Positions 8,474-17,060 of a DNA stretch of 64,000 bases are shown piece by piece. The notes under the pieces are model-generated. The model was not told the DNA's origin, made no database searches, and saw nothing but the letters and a program-made list of their open reading frames with translations. The translations under genes were made by a program, and so were the position numbers. Source of the DNA: Caulobacteraceae bacterium UBA3198 (GTDB taxonomy: Bacteria > Pseudomonadota > Alphaproteobacteria > Caulobacterales > Caulobacteraceae); the NCBI GenBank assembly GCA_002363865.1, contig DEWY01000005.1, positions 1 through 64,000 on the forward strand, written 5' to 3'. How positions within the stretch are numbered: position 1 is the first letter of the stretch; every line of letters starts with the position of its first letter.

Positions 8474-10570
8474 TCAGCGGGGCGCGCCCCAGACCCAGAT
8501 CAGGTTCTCCTGCCGGGTCCAGCCGGTGCGGCCGTCGCCCAGCCGCACCTGGCGCCAGCCGAGATAGGTTTGCTCCACCCGCCCGACAGCGCCGCCGGCC
8601 AACTGGATCTCGGCGGCCTCAGCCGGGGTGTCGACTGGCAGGGGGCGCAAGGGGCCGGCGCCCCAGATGACCACAGCCCGGGAACTCCCCAGCGCGCCGT
8701 AGCCGGCCAGGGCTGTGGCGCTGACCATCATCCCGACCGCGGCGAGGGCGGCCAGGCCAAGACCGGCCCGGACCAGACGACGGCCGGCCCGGTAGCGCCC
8801 ATAGAGACCCGCTCCGAGTCCCACGGTGGTCAGAGCGGCCAAGCCGATCAGCAGCCAGCGCCAGACCGCAGGCGAGGCTGAGGCGATGGCCCGGCCGCGC
8901 CAGTCCCGGGGACGGGGCACGCTGGCGCCGGGCGCCAGGCTGTAGCCGGCCTTGGCGCCGGTGGTCAGCCAGAGCTGGCGGGTCTGCGGGTCCGACGGGC
9001 TCTGAACAAAGGCGACGGCGGCGTGTCCGGCGGCTTCCTCCCAACGGTCCTGGGCGGCCAGGGCGATGGCCAGGTTGTGCCGCGCCCGCCAGTCCAGGGG
9101 CGCCTCGGCGACGCGCTCGGTCAGGGCCTTGGCGGTCATCTCCTGGGCGTGGGCGCCGCTGGTCAGCAGGAACAGGGCGAGGCTTACGAGGCCCGCAGCC
9201 GCCGGCAGCAGGTTGGGGCGGCGCAGCGCCGTGGCCGGTCGGAAGGGCGGGGGAGGCCCCAGGGCGGCATGAAGCTCGGCGGCCCGGGTGAGCCAGTCCT
9301 GCGGCAACACGCCGGCCCGACCATAGAGGAAGCGGTCGGCCTGCGCCCAGAGATCGCCCCATCGGGGATCCTCGAAGGCCTCCGGGGCGGGCGCGGCCAG
9401 GCCCAGGCGCAGGCGAAGCGCTGCGTCCCGCTGCCAGTCCCGCACCAGGGCGCGCGCCTCGGCGGCCTGGGGGTCTTGCGCCAGACGGGCCAGGGTCCGG
9501 GCCAGACGCCGGTGGGCGCCGCGGGCCCGCCGGTAGGGATCAGCCTCATAGGCCCGCCAGAAGGCCAATCCGAGCCACAGGGCCAGCAGGCCCAGGGGCG
9601 CCGTCAGCAGCGCGCCGACGAACAGCCGGTCGGACGGCGGGGCCAGCGCAGCCGCCTCGCCCTTCAACATGGGCGGCAGGGGCGCGTCCTCATCCGGAAG
9701 GTCGCCGGGCGGCGGCTCCGGCGGCAGCAGGTCGCCGTTGGGGTCAGGCAGGACCTCCAGGGTGATCGGCGGGGCCAGATGGCGGACATAACGGCCAGCG
9801 CCGGGGTCAAAGGCCACCACCTCGAAGGCGCCCAGGACGTAGCGGCCAGCCCGCAGCGGGACCAGGGTGACGGACTCGCTCAGGGAGCGCTCGAACAGGG
9901 TCCCGTCCGCGCCTTCGATCTGTTCCGGCTCGCCGATCAGCTGGAAGTCGCGGGAGACCTGCCGGGCGGGCAGGCCGGAGATGGCCGGCCAGTTGCCGGT
10001 TCCCGAGAGGGTCACGCGCCAGGTGAGGCTTTCGCCCACCCGGATTTCCTCGGCTTCCACGGCGGACTCCACCTCGAACTGACCGACCGCGCCCAAAAAC
10101 GTCTCGGGCGCCGGGGGCAGGGGCCGGATGCGAAACAGGCCCGGCGCGCTCTCGATGGTCCGGGTTTCGGTGATCGCCCGCTGATACTCCTCCATGTCCA
10201 CCACCCCGGTCTGCAGCCGCATGACCTGGCGGGCCGGCTGCACGGGCGTCAGGCCCGGCGCCAGGGCCATGGCCCGGGTCTTGAACTCGATCACCGCCCG
10301 GGTCGCGCCCGGGGCCGGCGGCGCGCGCAGGGCCGGCGCCCCCCAGGGCTCGGCGGCCAGGGGCGCGGACTCCCATGCGAGCTCACCCTCCAGATTGCCG
10401 AACGTGCTCCAGTCCACGGTCCAGGCCAGGGTGAGGTCGAAGACTTCCCCGGCCCACAGCGGCTTGTCCGGCGCCTCGAAGGCGCCGGTCACCGGCTGGG
10501 CCTGAGCCGGCAGGGCGAGGCTGGCGGCTAGGGCCAGTCCGGCCAGGGCCAACCTGAGGGGGCTCACCAT
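8474..10570 (-). CDS. batD: BatD-BatE-like fusion protein (aerotolerance operon)
   Basis: A 698-residue exported membrane protein. It has a signal peptide (1-25), Ig-like BatD repeats (about 30-275), a Pro/Asp-rich linker, and a membrane segment at 316-339. A second hydrophobic stretch at 455-475 ends in SGAHAQ, much like a signal-peptide cleavage site. After it come a TPR-like helical pair (about 490-530), two membrane segments (568-590 and 601-625) and a C-terminal SH3-like piece (about 655-690). The part after 455 resembles BatE, so the gene looks like a BatD-BatE fusion that kept the old signal peptide as an internal membrane helix. It is the last gene of the moxR-bat operon and its start overlaps the upstream stop by 7 bases. 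Confidence 0.8.
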   Translation of the reverse strand: MVSPLRLALAGLALAASLALPAQAQPVTGAFEAPDKPLWAGEVFDLTLAWTVDWSTFGNLEGELAWESAPLAAEPWGAPALRAPPAPGATRAVIEFKTRAMALAPGLTPVQPARQVMRLQTGVVDMEEYQRAITETRTIESAPGLFRIRPLPPAPETFLGAVGQFEVESAVEAEEIRVGESLTWRVTLSGTGNWPAISGLPARQVSRDFQLIGEPEQIEGADGTLFERSLSESVTLVPLRAGRYVLGAFEVVAFDPGAGRYVRHLAPPITLEVLPDPNGDLLPPEPPPGDLPDEDAPLPPMLKGEAAALAPPSDRLFVGALLTAPLGLLALWLGLAFWRAYEADPYRRARGAHRRLARTLARLAQDPQAAEARALVRDWQRDAALRLRLGLAAPAPEAFEDPRWGDLWAQADRFLYGRAGVLPQDWLTRAAELHAALGPPPPFRPATALRRPNLLPAAAGLVSLALFLLTSGAHAQEMTAKALTERVAEAPLDWRARHNLAIALAAQDRWEEAAGHAAVAFVQSPSDPQTRQLWLTTGAKAGYSLAPGASVPRPRDWRGRAIASASPAVWRWLLIGLAALTTVGLGAGLYGRYRAGRRLVRAGLGLAALAAVGMMVSATALAGYGALGSSRAVVIWGAGPLRPLPVDTPAEAAEIQLAGGAVGRVEQTYLGWRQVRLGDGRTGWTRQENLIWVWGAPR

Positions 10571-12297
10571 GTCTGGGCTCCCTCTGGTCGCGGGGCGGCC
10601 TGGGCCGCCTGCCGCCGCAGGAAGAGTTCGCCAGGGGAATCGGCGGCGCGCAGCCGGCGCAGGGTGTCCAGCGGCTGGACCAGCGCCGGATTGCGCCATT
10701 CGGCGGGATCAAACTGGTCAGACTTTGAGCCGCCGACATTCTGCAGGCCCTGCTCGCCGGCGGTGGGCTCCTGCGGGTCTTCCTCGCCCGGTTCGCCGCC
10801 GCCGGGCCGCGCGTCCTCGCCTGCCACTGGTTGCTGGCCCGTCGCGTCCATGGGCTCATTGGCGGGGTCCGCAGGTCCTGGGTCTTCCATCGGAACCGGC
10901 GGCGGCGGGGTGAGCAGGCGCTTCAGCTTGGCCTCGGCTGCGGCCCAGTCCGCGTGGTCCGGGTCCAGGCTGCGCCCGGCGATCACAGCGGCGAGACCAT
11001 CGCGCATCAGACCCTCCTCCAGTGGGTGGCCGTGCCCGCGGTGGATCTCCCCGTAGCGGATGGCGACCTCGCTGATCCGCAGATAGTCCTCAGCGCTGAG
11101 ACGCCGGCGGGTGACCAGCTCCTCGGCCAGATTGCGCATCTGCAGCAGCGGGTCTTCCTCACCCTGCAGGTCCGCCTCGGTCAGCAGCGGCCCCTGGGCC
11201 AGGGACAGGCCGGCGGGGGCCAGGGTGAGCGTGAGGGCCGCCAGCACAAGGGCGCGGGCCAGGCCAGGCGCCCGCGGCGTCCGCAGGCGAGGATGGGCTG
11301 GAACCTCGCTCGCCGCGCTCCAGGTCAGCAGGAGGAGGGCGGCGGCGGCGAACCAGACGAACTGGTCGGCTAGCGCCCGGGCGCGGCCGGCTTCGGTCCC
11401 GGCGGCGTCGGGCGCTGTGGCGCTGGCGGCCCGCACGAGGGTGGAAAGGTCGGCCGCGCCAGCCAGATCGAGCGCTTGACCGCCCTCGGCGCCGCCGGCC
11501 GCCAGTTCGGTCAGCAGGCCCGGGTTCAGCCGGGACACCACGGCAGCGCCGTCGGGCCGACGCATGGGCGCGCCGCCCGGCCCCGGCGGTGTGGCGCCGG
11601 CCTCGGTGCCGAAGCCGACGGCGATCACGCGGACCCCTTGGCTGCGCAGGGGCGCGAGCCGCTCGCGCCAGGGGCCGGGCTCGGCCTCGCCATCGGTGAG
11701 GATCACCAGGACCCGGCCCTGGGGCGTGTCGCTGAAACTGCTGAGCGCAGTCTCCAGCAGGGCGTCGAGATTGCTGCCGGCGACCGGCATGTGTTCCGGC
11801 CCGATCTGCGGCAGATAGGTTCTAAGAATGGCTTGGTCTTCACTCACTGGGGCCAGGACGTGGGCGGAGCCGGCATAGCCGATCAGGCCGATCCGCCGAT
11901 CGGGCAGGTCCTCGGCCAGCCTGGTCGCCAGGGCCCGGGCCCGGCTCAGCCTTGATGGCGAGACATCGGTCGCCAGCATGCTGCGGGAGAGATCCAGCGC
12001 GATGACGACTTCGCCTGGCGCCTGATCGTCAGGGGCGAGCGGCGCCTGGCCCCATTGCGGCCTCGCCAGGGCGGTCGCCAGCAGCAGGACCGCCAGCCAG
12101 AACCGCCAGGGCTGCGCCATGGGACGGGCGGCGCCGGGGTCGAAGCGCACCCGACCGCCCAGGACGGCGCCCCGCCGGATCTTGCCGCCGAGATCGGGCG
12201 CAGCGCCCTGACGCCTGCGGCCGAGCAGCCATTCCAGGCCGATCAGAACCGGAACCAGGGCGGCGAGCCACAACATCTGAGGCCAGAGAAAGCTCAT
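10564..12297 (-). CDS. batB: BatB-BatC-like fusion, von Willebrand A domain membrane protein
   Basis: A 577-residue protein. Membrane segments lie at about 5-22 and 63-78. A von Willebrand A domain follows, with a complete MIDAS motif DLSRS at 102-106 and a later TDGEAE, and another membrane segment is at 312-327. A hydrophobic stretch at 348-369 ends in AQG, like a cleaved signal peptide, and is followed by a periplasmic, Pro/Glu/Gly-rich tail to 577 with the conserved-looking DQFDPAEWRNP near the end. That tail matches what is expected of BatC, so this reads as BatB fused to BatC. It overlaps batA by 4 bases and batD by 7. The role is in the MoxR-Bat assembly, tied to envelope or oxidative stress in other bacteria. 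Confidence 0.78.
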   Translation of the reverse strand: MSFLWPQMLWLAALVPVLIGLEWLLGRRRQGAAPDLGGKIRRGAVLGGRVRFDPGAARPMAQPWRFWLAVLLLATALARPQWGQAPLAPDDQAPGEVVIALDLSRSMLATDVSPSRLSRARALATRLAEDLPDRRIGLIGYAGSAHVLAPVSEDQAILRTYLPQIGPEHMPVAGSNLDALLETALSSFSDTPQGRVLVILTDGEAEPGPWRERLAPLRSQGVRVIAVGFGTEAGATPPGPGGAPMRRPDGAAVVSRLNPGLLTELAAGGAEGGQALDLAGAADLSTLVRAASATAPDAAGTEAGRARALADQFVWFAAAALLLLTWSAASEVPAHPRLRTPRAPGLARALVLAALTLTLAPAGLSLAQGPLLTEADLQGEEDPLLQMRNLAEELVTRRRLSAEDYLRISEVAIRYGEIHRGHGHPLEEGLMRDGLAAVIAGRSLDPDHADWAAAEAKLKRLLTPPPPVPMEDPGPADPANEPMDATGQQPVAGEDARPGGGEPGEEDPQEPTAGEQGLQNVGGSKSDQFDPAEWRNPALVQPLDTLRRLRAADSPGELFLRRQAAQAAPRPEGAQTW

Positions 12298-13319
12298 GGG
12301 CGCGCCCGCCTCAGCCGCGCGGCGCCTGCGCCCCATACGGGGGCGGCGGCCAGCAGCAGCGCGAAGGCGCCGACCAGGGGCCAGACAAAGAGCTCGGTGG
12401 TCACCCTGCGCGTGCGGACCTGGAACTCGGTCTTCTGGGCCGCATCGATGGCGGCGAAGGCCTGGGCCAGGGCTGCGGTGTCGCCCGCCTGCACGAAGCG
12501 GCCGTCCGTCTCCTGCGCCATCCGTTGCAGGGTCTCGATGTCGAGGGCCGAGGGAAACTGCCGCGTGCCGACGCGGCGGCCCTGGTCATCGAAGATCGGG
12601 AAGGGGACCATGCCGTTGCGGCCGGCGCCGATGGCGTAGACCGGCACCCCCCGGTGGCGGGCGAGCGCCGTGGACTGGGGCGGGGTCAGACTGCCGCTGG
12701 TGTTGGCCCCGTCGGTCAGCAGGACCACGAACTGGCCGACGGCCTCGTCCGCGTCAGACCGCGGCCGCTCCAGCCCGGCCAGGGCGATGCCCAGTCCATC
12801 GCCGATGGCGGTGCCGTCCTCCAGCAGGCCGATCTGCAGGGTCGAGAGCTGCTCGGCGAGCCATCCATGGTCGGTGGTCAGAGGGGCCAGGGTGTAGGCC
12901 TGGGCGGCGAACAGGACGACGCCGATCCGGTCATTGGGCCGCTCGGTGACGAAGGCCTGCAGGGCCGGACGGATGGCCTCAAGCCGGTTGATGGGGCCAT
13001 CGGGGCCCACATAGTCCTCCGCCAGCATGGAGCTGGAGAGGTCGATGGCCAGCATCAGGTCATAGCCGCGGGAGACAACGTCCTGCCGCGCGTCGACCCG
13101 CTGCGGTCGGGCCAGCGCCAGGATCAGCAGGGCCAGCACGCCATAGAGACAGAGCATCCGCCAGGGGCCGCCGGGCAGGGCGCGGGGCGGGCTCCAGGCC
13201 GCGGCATAGGGGGCGAGCCATACCGGCGCCCGGCCGCGCCATCGCCGCCAGGCCGCCAGGGCCGGGATCAGCAGCAGGAGGCCGAGCAGGCCAGGGGCTG
13301 CGAACTGAAACCCGCTCAT
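12294..13319 (-). CDS. batA: BatA-like von Willebrand A domain membrane protein
   Basis: A 341-residue protein with hydrophobic segments at about 8-24 and 57-70, a von Willebrand A domain with MIDAS motif DLSSS at 93-97 and a distal LLTDGANTSG, and a C-terminal membrane helix near 312-332. This is the standard BatA layout: the metal-binding domain faces the periplasm, held by the flanking helices. It overlaps both neighbours by 4 bases (DUF58 gene upstream, batB downstream), so the whole set is translated as one coupled unit. Bat proteins are thought to work with MoxR; the client is unknown. Confidence 0.88.
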   Translation of the reverse strand: MSGFQFAAPGLLGLLLLIPALAAWRRWRGRAPVWLAPYAAAWSPPRALPGGPWRMLCLYGVLALLILALARPQRVDARQDVVSRGYDLMLAIDLSSSMLAEDYVGPDGPINRLEAIRPALQAFVTERPNDRIGVVLFAAQAYTLAPLTTDHGWLAEQLSTLQIGLLEDGTAIGDGLGIALAGLERPRSDADEAVGQFVVLLTDGANTSGSLTPPQSTALARHRGVPVYAIGAGRNGMVPFPIFDDQGRRVGTRQFPSALDIETLQRMAQETDGRFVQAGDTAALAQAFAAIDAAQKTEFQVRTRRVTTELFVWPLVGAFALLLAAAPVWGAGAARLRRARP

Positions 13320-14224
13320 GGGGCGCCGTGGGCGCCGCCCGCCCGCCGGGCGCGCAGGAAGCCGACCAGGGCCGCCAGGGGATCAGCGCCCGTATCGACC
13401 ACCAGCCGGTCCAGGGGATTGGGCCACCAGGTCCGCCAGATCTCCTCGCGCGCCGCACGCCAGGCCGCGTGGGCCGCAAGGCTGGCCGGCGTCGTTTCCA
13501 CCCAGGCCAGGCGACCGGCGGCAGGATCAAAGGCGGTGAAGCCGCCGCTGGCGGGCGGCGCGCGCTCCCAGGGGTCCTCGACCCGGACCCCGATCACCGG
13601 ATGACGGCGGCGGAAGGCGGCCCATTCCGGGGGCGGGGGTTCATGGGGGATTTCGCCGAACCAGACCACCAGGGCGCCCTGGGGCACGGGGCCAGACAGC
13701 AGCGGCCAAGGGCTGAAAGGCTCAGCCTGCGCCGGGTCCGGGGCCTCGGCGGCGAACAGATCGGCCAGGGTCGACAGCAGGCGCGCCCGGCGGCGGGTGG
13801 GATTGTGGAGGCTCTGGCCGACAGGTGTCTGGTGCAGCAGTCCAGCCCGCTCGCGGTTGACCACCGCCAGCATCAGGACCAGGGCCGCCAGTTGCAGCAG
13901 CACCTCGCGCTTGCTGGTTGCGCCGGAGCCGAACTGCAGGGCCGGACCGTCGCTGACCACGGCGAAGACGGTGAGTTCACGCTCCTCGACGAAGACCTTG
14001 CGATAGAGGTCGCCCAGGCGGGCGGTGACGTTCCAGTCGATGTCGCGGATGTCGTCCCCATAGGCGTAGCGGACGACCTGGTCGAACTCCATGCCCCGGC
14101 CCCGGAACACCGAGCGATGCGCCCCGCCCAGCAGGGTCTGGACCGAGCGGCGGCGCAATTGCCACTCCAGCCGTCGCAGGGCGCTCTGGGCCCGCGGGTC
14201 GATCACCGGCGAGGGCGCGTTCAT
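13316..14224 (-). CDS. DUF58 domain-containing protein
   Basis: A 302-residue DUF58 protein. The diagnostic segment is at about residues 40-70: GRGMEFDQVVRYAYGDDIRDIDWNVTARLG, shown here as GMEFDQ...GDDIRDIDWN, followed by VFVEERELTVF. DUF58 proteins are almost always encoded between a MoxR ATPase and vWA-domain genes, as here, and are presumed to link the ATPase to the Bat membrane proteins. It has no signal peptide or clear membrane helix. It starts 9 bases after the moxR stop and overlaps batA by 4 bases. Confidence 0.9.
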   Translation of the reverse strand: MNAPSPVIDPRAQSALRRLEWQLRRRSVQTLLGGAHRSVFRGRGMEFDQVVRYAYGDDIRDIDWNVTARLGDLYRKVFVEERELTVFAVVSDGPALQFGSGATSKREVLLQLAALVLMLAVVNRERAGLLHQTPVGQSLHNPTRRRARLLSTLADLFAAEAPDPAQAEPFSPWPLLSGPVPQGALVVWFGEIPHEPPPPEWAAFRRRHPVIGVRVEDPWERAPPASGGFTAFDPAAGRLAWVETTPASLAAHAAWRAAREEIWRTWWPNPLDRLVVDTGADPLAALVGFLRARRAGGAHGAP

Positions 14225-14233
14225 GGGCTGGGG

Positions 14234-15223
14234 TCAGCCCGGCACGGCGACGGCGGCCAGGGCCTGGGTGATGATGGCGTCGGCGGTCAGGCCCGACGCC
14301 TCGGCCTCATAGGTCAGGCCGATCCGGTGGCGCAGAACGTCGGGGGCCACCGCCTGCACCAGGTCCGGGGTCACCTGGTCGAGGCCCCGCAGGAAGGCGA
14401 GCGCCCGGCTGGCCTGATAGAGGGCCAAGGTCGCCCGGGGCGAGGCGCCGAAGGCCAGGGCGCGCAGGCCCCCCGTCGGCACGGCGGCCAGGTCACGGGT
14501 GTGACGCACCAGGGCCAGCAGATAGGCCTGGATCTCCGGGGCGACGAAAACCTCGTCCACCGCCTCGCGCAGGGCCAGCAGTTCCGGGCCGTTGGAGGCG
14601 GCCTCCACGGTCGGCGAGCGGACGGCCGAGCCCCAGCGGCGCAGCATCTCCAGCTCGTCCTCGCTGGAGGGATAGTCGAGCAGCAGCTTGAACAGGAAGC
14701 GGTCGGTCTGGGCCTCGGGCAGGGGATAGGTACCCTCGTGCTCCACAGGGTTCTGGGTGGCCAGGACGAGGAACGGATTGGGCAGGGGATGGCGGGTCCC
14801 GCCGATGGTCACCTGCCGCTCCTGCATGGCTTCCAGGAGCGCGCTCTGCACCTTGGCGGGCGAGCGGTTGATCTCATCGGCCAGGACGATATTGGCGAAG
14901 ACCGGCCCCAGATGGGGGGTGAAACTGCCGTCATGGGGGGAATAGACCAGCGTTCCGACCACGTCGGAGGGTAAGAGGTCCGGGGTGAACTGGATGCGCT
15001 CGAAGTCCAGGCCCATGGCCTGACCCAGAGACTTCACCAGCAGGGTCTTGGCCAGGCCCGGCATGCCTTCAAGCAACACGTGACCACCTACCAGCAGGGC
15101 GATCTGCAACCGCTCGACAACCGCGGTCTGGCCCAGCACCGCCTTGCCGATCTCAGCCGACAGCCGCTGCGCCCAGGCGGGGCCGGGCTGTGTCGGCGAC
15201 GCGGCGGGCTCGGGGAGACTCAT
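14234..15223 (-). CDS. moxR: MoxR-family AAA+ ATPase
   Basis: A 329-residue AAA+ ATPase of the MoxR group. It carries a Walker A motif in GMPGLAKT, a Walker B and following loop in NIVLADEINRSP, sensor 1 in LATQNPVEHEGTYPLPEAQTDRF, here abbreviated by its ends LATQNP and TDRF, and a C-terminal lid domain. MoxR proteins are believed to act as chaperones that activate or assemble partner complexes. The partners here are the DUF58 protein and the Bat proteins encoded directly downstream. The start at 15223 is preferred by homology; 15232 (MVLMS) is also possible. Confidence 0.92.
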   Translation of the reverse strand: MSLPEPAASPTQPGPAWAQRLSAEIGKAVLGQTAVVERLQIALLVGGHVLLEGMPGLAKTLLVKSLGQAMGLDFERIQFTPDLLPSDVVGTLVYSPHDGSFTPHLGPVFANIVLADEINRSPAKVQSALLEAMQERQVTIGGTRHPLPNPFLVLATQNPVEHEGTYPLPEAQTDRFLFKLLLDYPSSEDELEMLRRWGSAVRSPTVEAASNGPELLALREAVDEVFVAPEIQAYLLALVRHTRDLAAVPTGGLRALAFGASPRATLALYQASRALAFLRGLDQVTPDLVQAVAPDVLRHRIGLTYEAEASGLTADAIITQALAAVAVPG

Positions 15224-15251
15224 CAGGACCATCCACGCGTTACAAATCTGA

Positions 15252-15279
15252 CCGGCGCGCCCCATGCCAGGCGCGCCGG
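15252..15279 (-). terminator. Strong hairpin between deacylase gene and moxR
   Basis: A perfect 10-bp stem (CCGGCGCGCC at 15252-15261 and GGCGCGCCGG at 15270-15279) with an 8-base loop lies 13 bases after the deacylase stop at 15293 and upstream of moxR. On the minus strand it is followed by TCAGATTTG rather than a clean T-run, so it may be a weak or Rho-assisted terminator. It would separate the deacylase transcript from the moxR-bat operon. Confidence 0.5.
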
Positions 15280-15292
15280 GTATCGAACAAGA

Positions 15293-16918
15293 CTACTGGC
15301 CGCGCCGCAGCACCCGGCCATGACGGGCCTCGGTGACCTTACCCTCGGCCAGGGCCGTCTGGCCGTTGACGAAGATGTACTCCATCCCCTCGGAATAGGT
15401 GTGGGGGTCCTGATAGGTGGCCACGTCGCGGATGGTCTCGGGGTCGAAGACCAGGACGTCGGCATAGGCGCCCGGCGCGATCACGCCGCGGTCGGGAATG
15501 CTGAACACCTTGGCCGACAGACCGGTGGAGGCGTGAATGGCCTGGGCCATGCTGATCACGTCCCGCTCGATCACGTAGCGGCGGAACTTCCGCGGGAAGG
15601 CGCCATAGGCCCGGGGGTGCTCGCCCCCGACCCCGAAGGCCACCAGGGCGCCGTCCGACGAGGTCATGGTCCAGGGCTGCTGCATCAGCCGCTCCACGTC
15701 CTTTTCGTTCATGTTGAACGAGACGATGCTCGAGCCGCCCTTGATCAGCATGTCGATGGCTGTGTCGAGAGGGTCCTGCAGGTTGCGGCGGGCGATCTCG
15801 TCCAGGCGCATGCCGTTGAGGGACGGATCGGCCCGGTAGTTGCGGATCATGATGGCGTTGGCGCCGGCCCGGCGTTCCAGATTGGCCACCATTTCCTGGC
15901 GGATCAGGGCCCGCTGTTCGGGATTCTGCAGCCGTTCGGCGGTCGCTTCGGGGCCGCCTTCCTGCGCCCAGCCCGGCACCAGGGAGGCCTGCAGGGACGA
16001 GCCCGAGGCGGCGTAAGGGTACTGGTCGGCCCAGATGGAGAGGCCCTCGGCCCGGGCGGCGTTGATCATCTCGACGGCCTGCTCGGACTGACCCCAGACG
16101 CTGGGGCCGAGCATCTTCATATGGGTCACCACGCCGATGATGCCGGTCTGGCGGGAGACGTCGATTAGCTCCTCGATCGCCCCCAGGACGCCCACATCGT
16201 AGCTGGACTCATCTCGGATGTGACTGATGTGGAAGGCGTTCGGATAGGTGGCCGCCACCTTGGCCAGGGCCACGAGCTCGGGCGTCTCGGAATACTTGCC
16301 CGGAATATAGAAGGGGCCGCTGGAGAAGCCGAAGGCGCCCAGGTCCATGGCCTGTTTGACCAGGGTCTCCATCTGAGCCAGTTCGGCCGAAGTCGGCTTG
16401 CGGTTCTCCAGGCCCATGACGTCCTTGCGCACGCCGTTGTGGCCGATCATCGGCACGACATTGACGCCGGGCACATGGGTCTCGATGTCGGCGATCTGTG
16501 GGGCGAGATCGCCGGGGCCGCCGCCATCGGGATTGATCATCACCGTGGTGATCCCCTGATGCAGGATCGGCACGGCGGCGGCGAGCTCGGCGGTGCCGAT
16601 GGCCGGCGCCGCGTGAGAATGGGGGTCGATGAAACCAGGCGAGACGTACTTGCCGGTGGCGTCCACCACCGTGGTCGCCGTCGCGGCGGCCGGGATGGCG
16701 CCGACCTCGACGATGCGCTCGCCCTTGATCGCCACGTCGGCGAGCTTGCCCTCAGCGCCCGTGCCGTCAAACACCGTGCCGCCGCGGATCAGGACGTCGT
16801 ACTCCTGGGCCAGGGCCTGCACTGACGCCCCGGCCATCAGGCTGAGGGCGAGGCCGGCGGCCAGGACCCGACGGCGGAGTAAATGCGGCGGCCTGGCGGG
16901 GCGATGGCCTCGGGTCAT
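15293..16918 (-). CDS. Exported N-acyl-D-amino-acid deacylase-like amidohydrolase (copy 1)
   Basis: A 541-residue amidohydrolase with a signal peptide that has an Arg-rich start (RRRVLAAGLALSLMAG) and ends near ALAQ at 38. It belongs to the D-aminoacylase branch. Metal ligands are visible as His100 and His102 (PHSHAAP), His233 (ISHIRDES), His266 (VTHMKML) and Asp422 (SSDGAL). Where the classical enzyme has a bridging Cys in a GNCG motif, this protein has Asp131 (INPDGGG). It is expected to release D-amino acids from N-acyl forms in the periplasm, but the altered metal site could mean a different amide substrate. A GGAG lies 7 bases before the ATG. It is closely similar to the copy at 20442-22046, and the TonB receptor gene lies upstream on the same strand. 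Confidence 0.87.
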   Translation of the reverse strand: MTRGHRPARPPHLLRRRVLAAGLALSLMAGASVQALAQEYDVLIRGGTVFDGTGAEGKLADVAIKGERIVEVGAIPAAATATTVVDATGKYVSPGFIDPHSHAAPAIGTAELAAAVPILHQGITTVMINPDGGGPGDLAPQIADIETHVPGVNVVPMIGHNGVRKDVMGLENRKPTSAELAQMETLVKQAMDLGAFGFSSGPFYIPGKYSETPELVALAKVAATYPNAFHISHIRDESSYDVGVLGAIEELIDVSRQTGIIGVVTHMKMLGPSVWGQSEQAVEMINAARAEGLSIWADQYPYAASGSSLQASLVPGWAQEGGPEATAERLQNPEQRALIRQEMVANLERRAGANAIMIRNYRADPSLNGMRLDEIARRNLQDPLDTAIDMLIKGGSSIVSFNMNEKDVERLMQQPWTMTSSDGALVAFGVGGEHPRAYGAFPRKFRRYVIERDVISMAQAIHASTGLSAKVFSIPDRGVIAPGAYADVLVFDPETIRDVATYQDPHTYSEGMEYIFVNGQTALAEGKVTEARHGRVLRRGQ

Positions 16919-17060
16919 GGGGGATCTCCGCGAGCTTTAGGTGTCGCCGCCGCCCAGGCCCTGCCGGGCGGCTGTCGCAGGACAGGGGCTGGAACTGCGG
17001 TCGGGGGGAGGGGGGCGAGCCCCAGGCGCCGGGGCGCCGGAGGCTCGCCGGAGAGACGGA

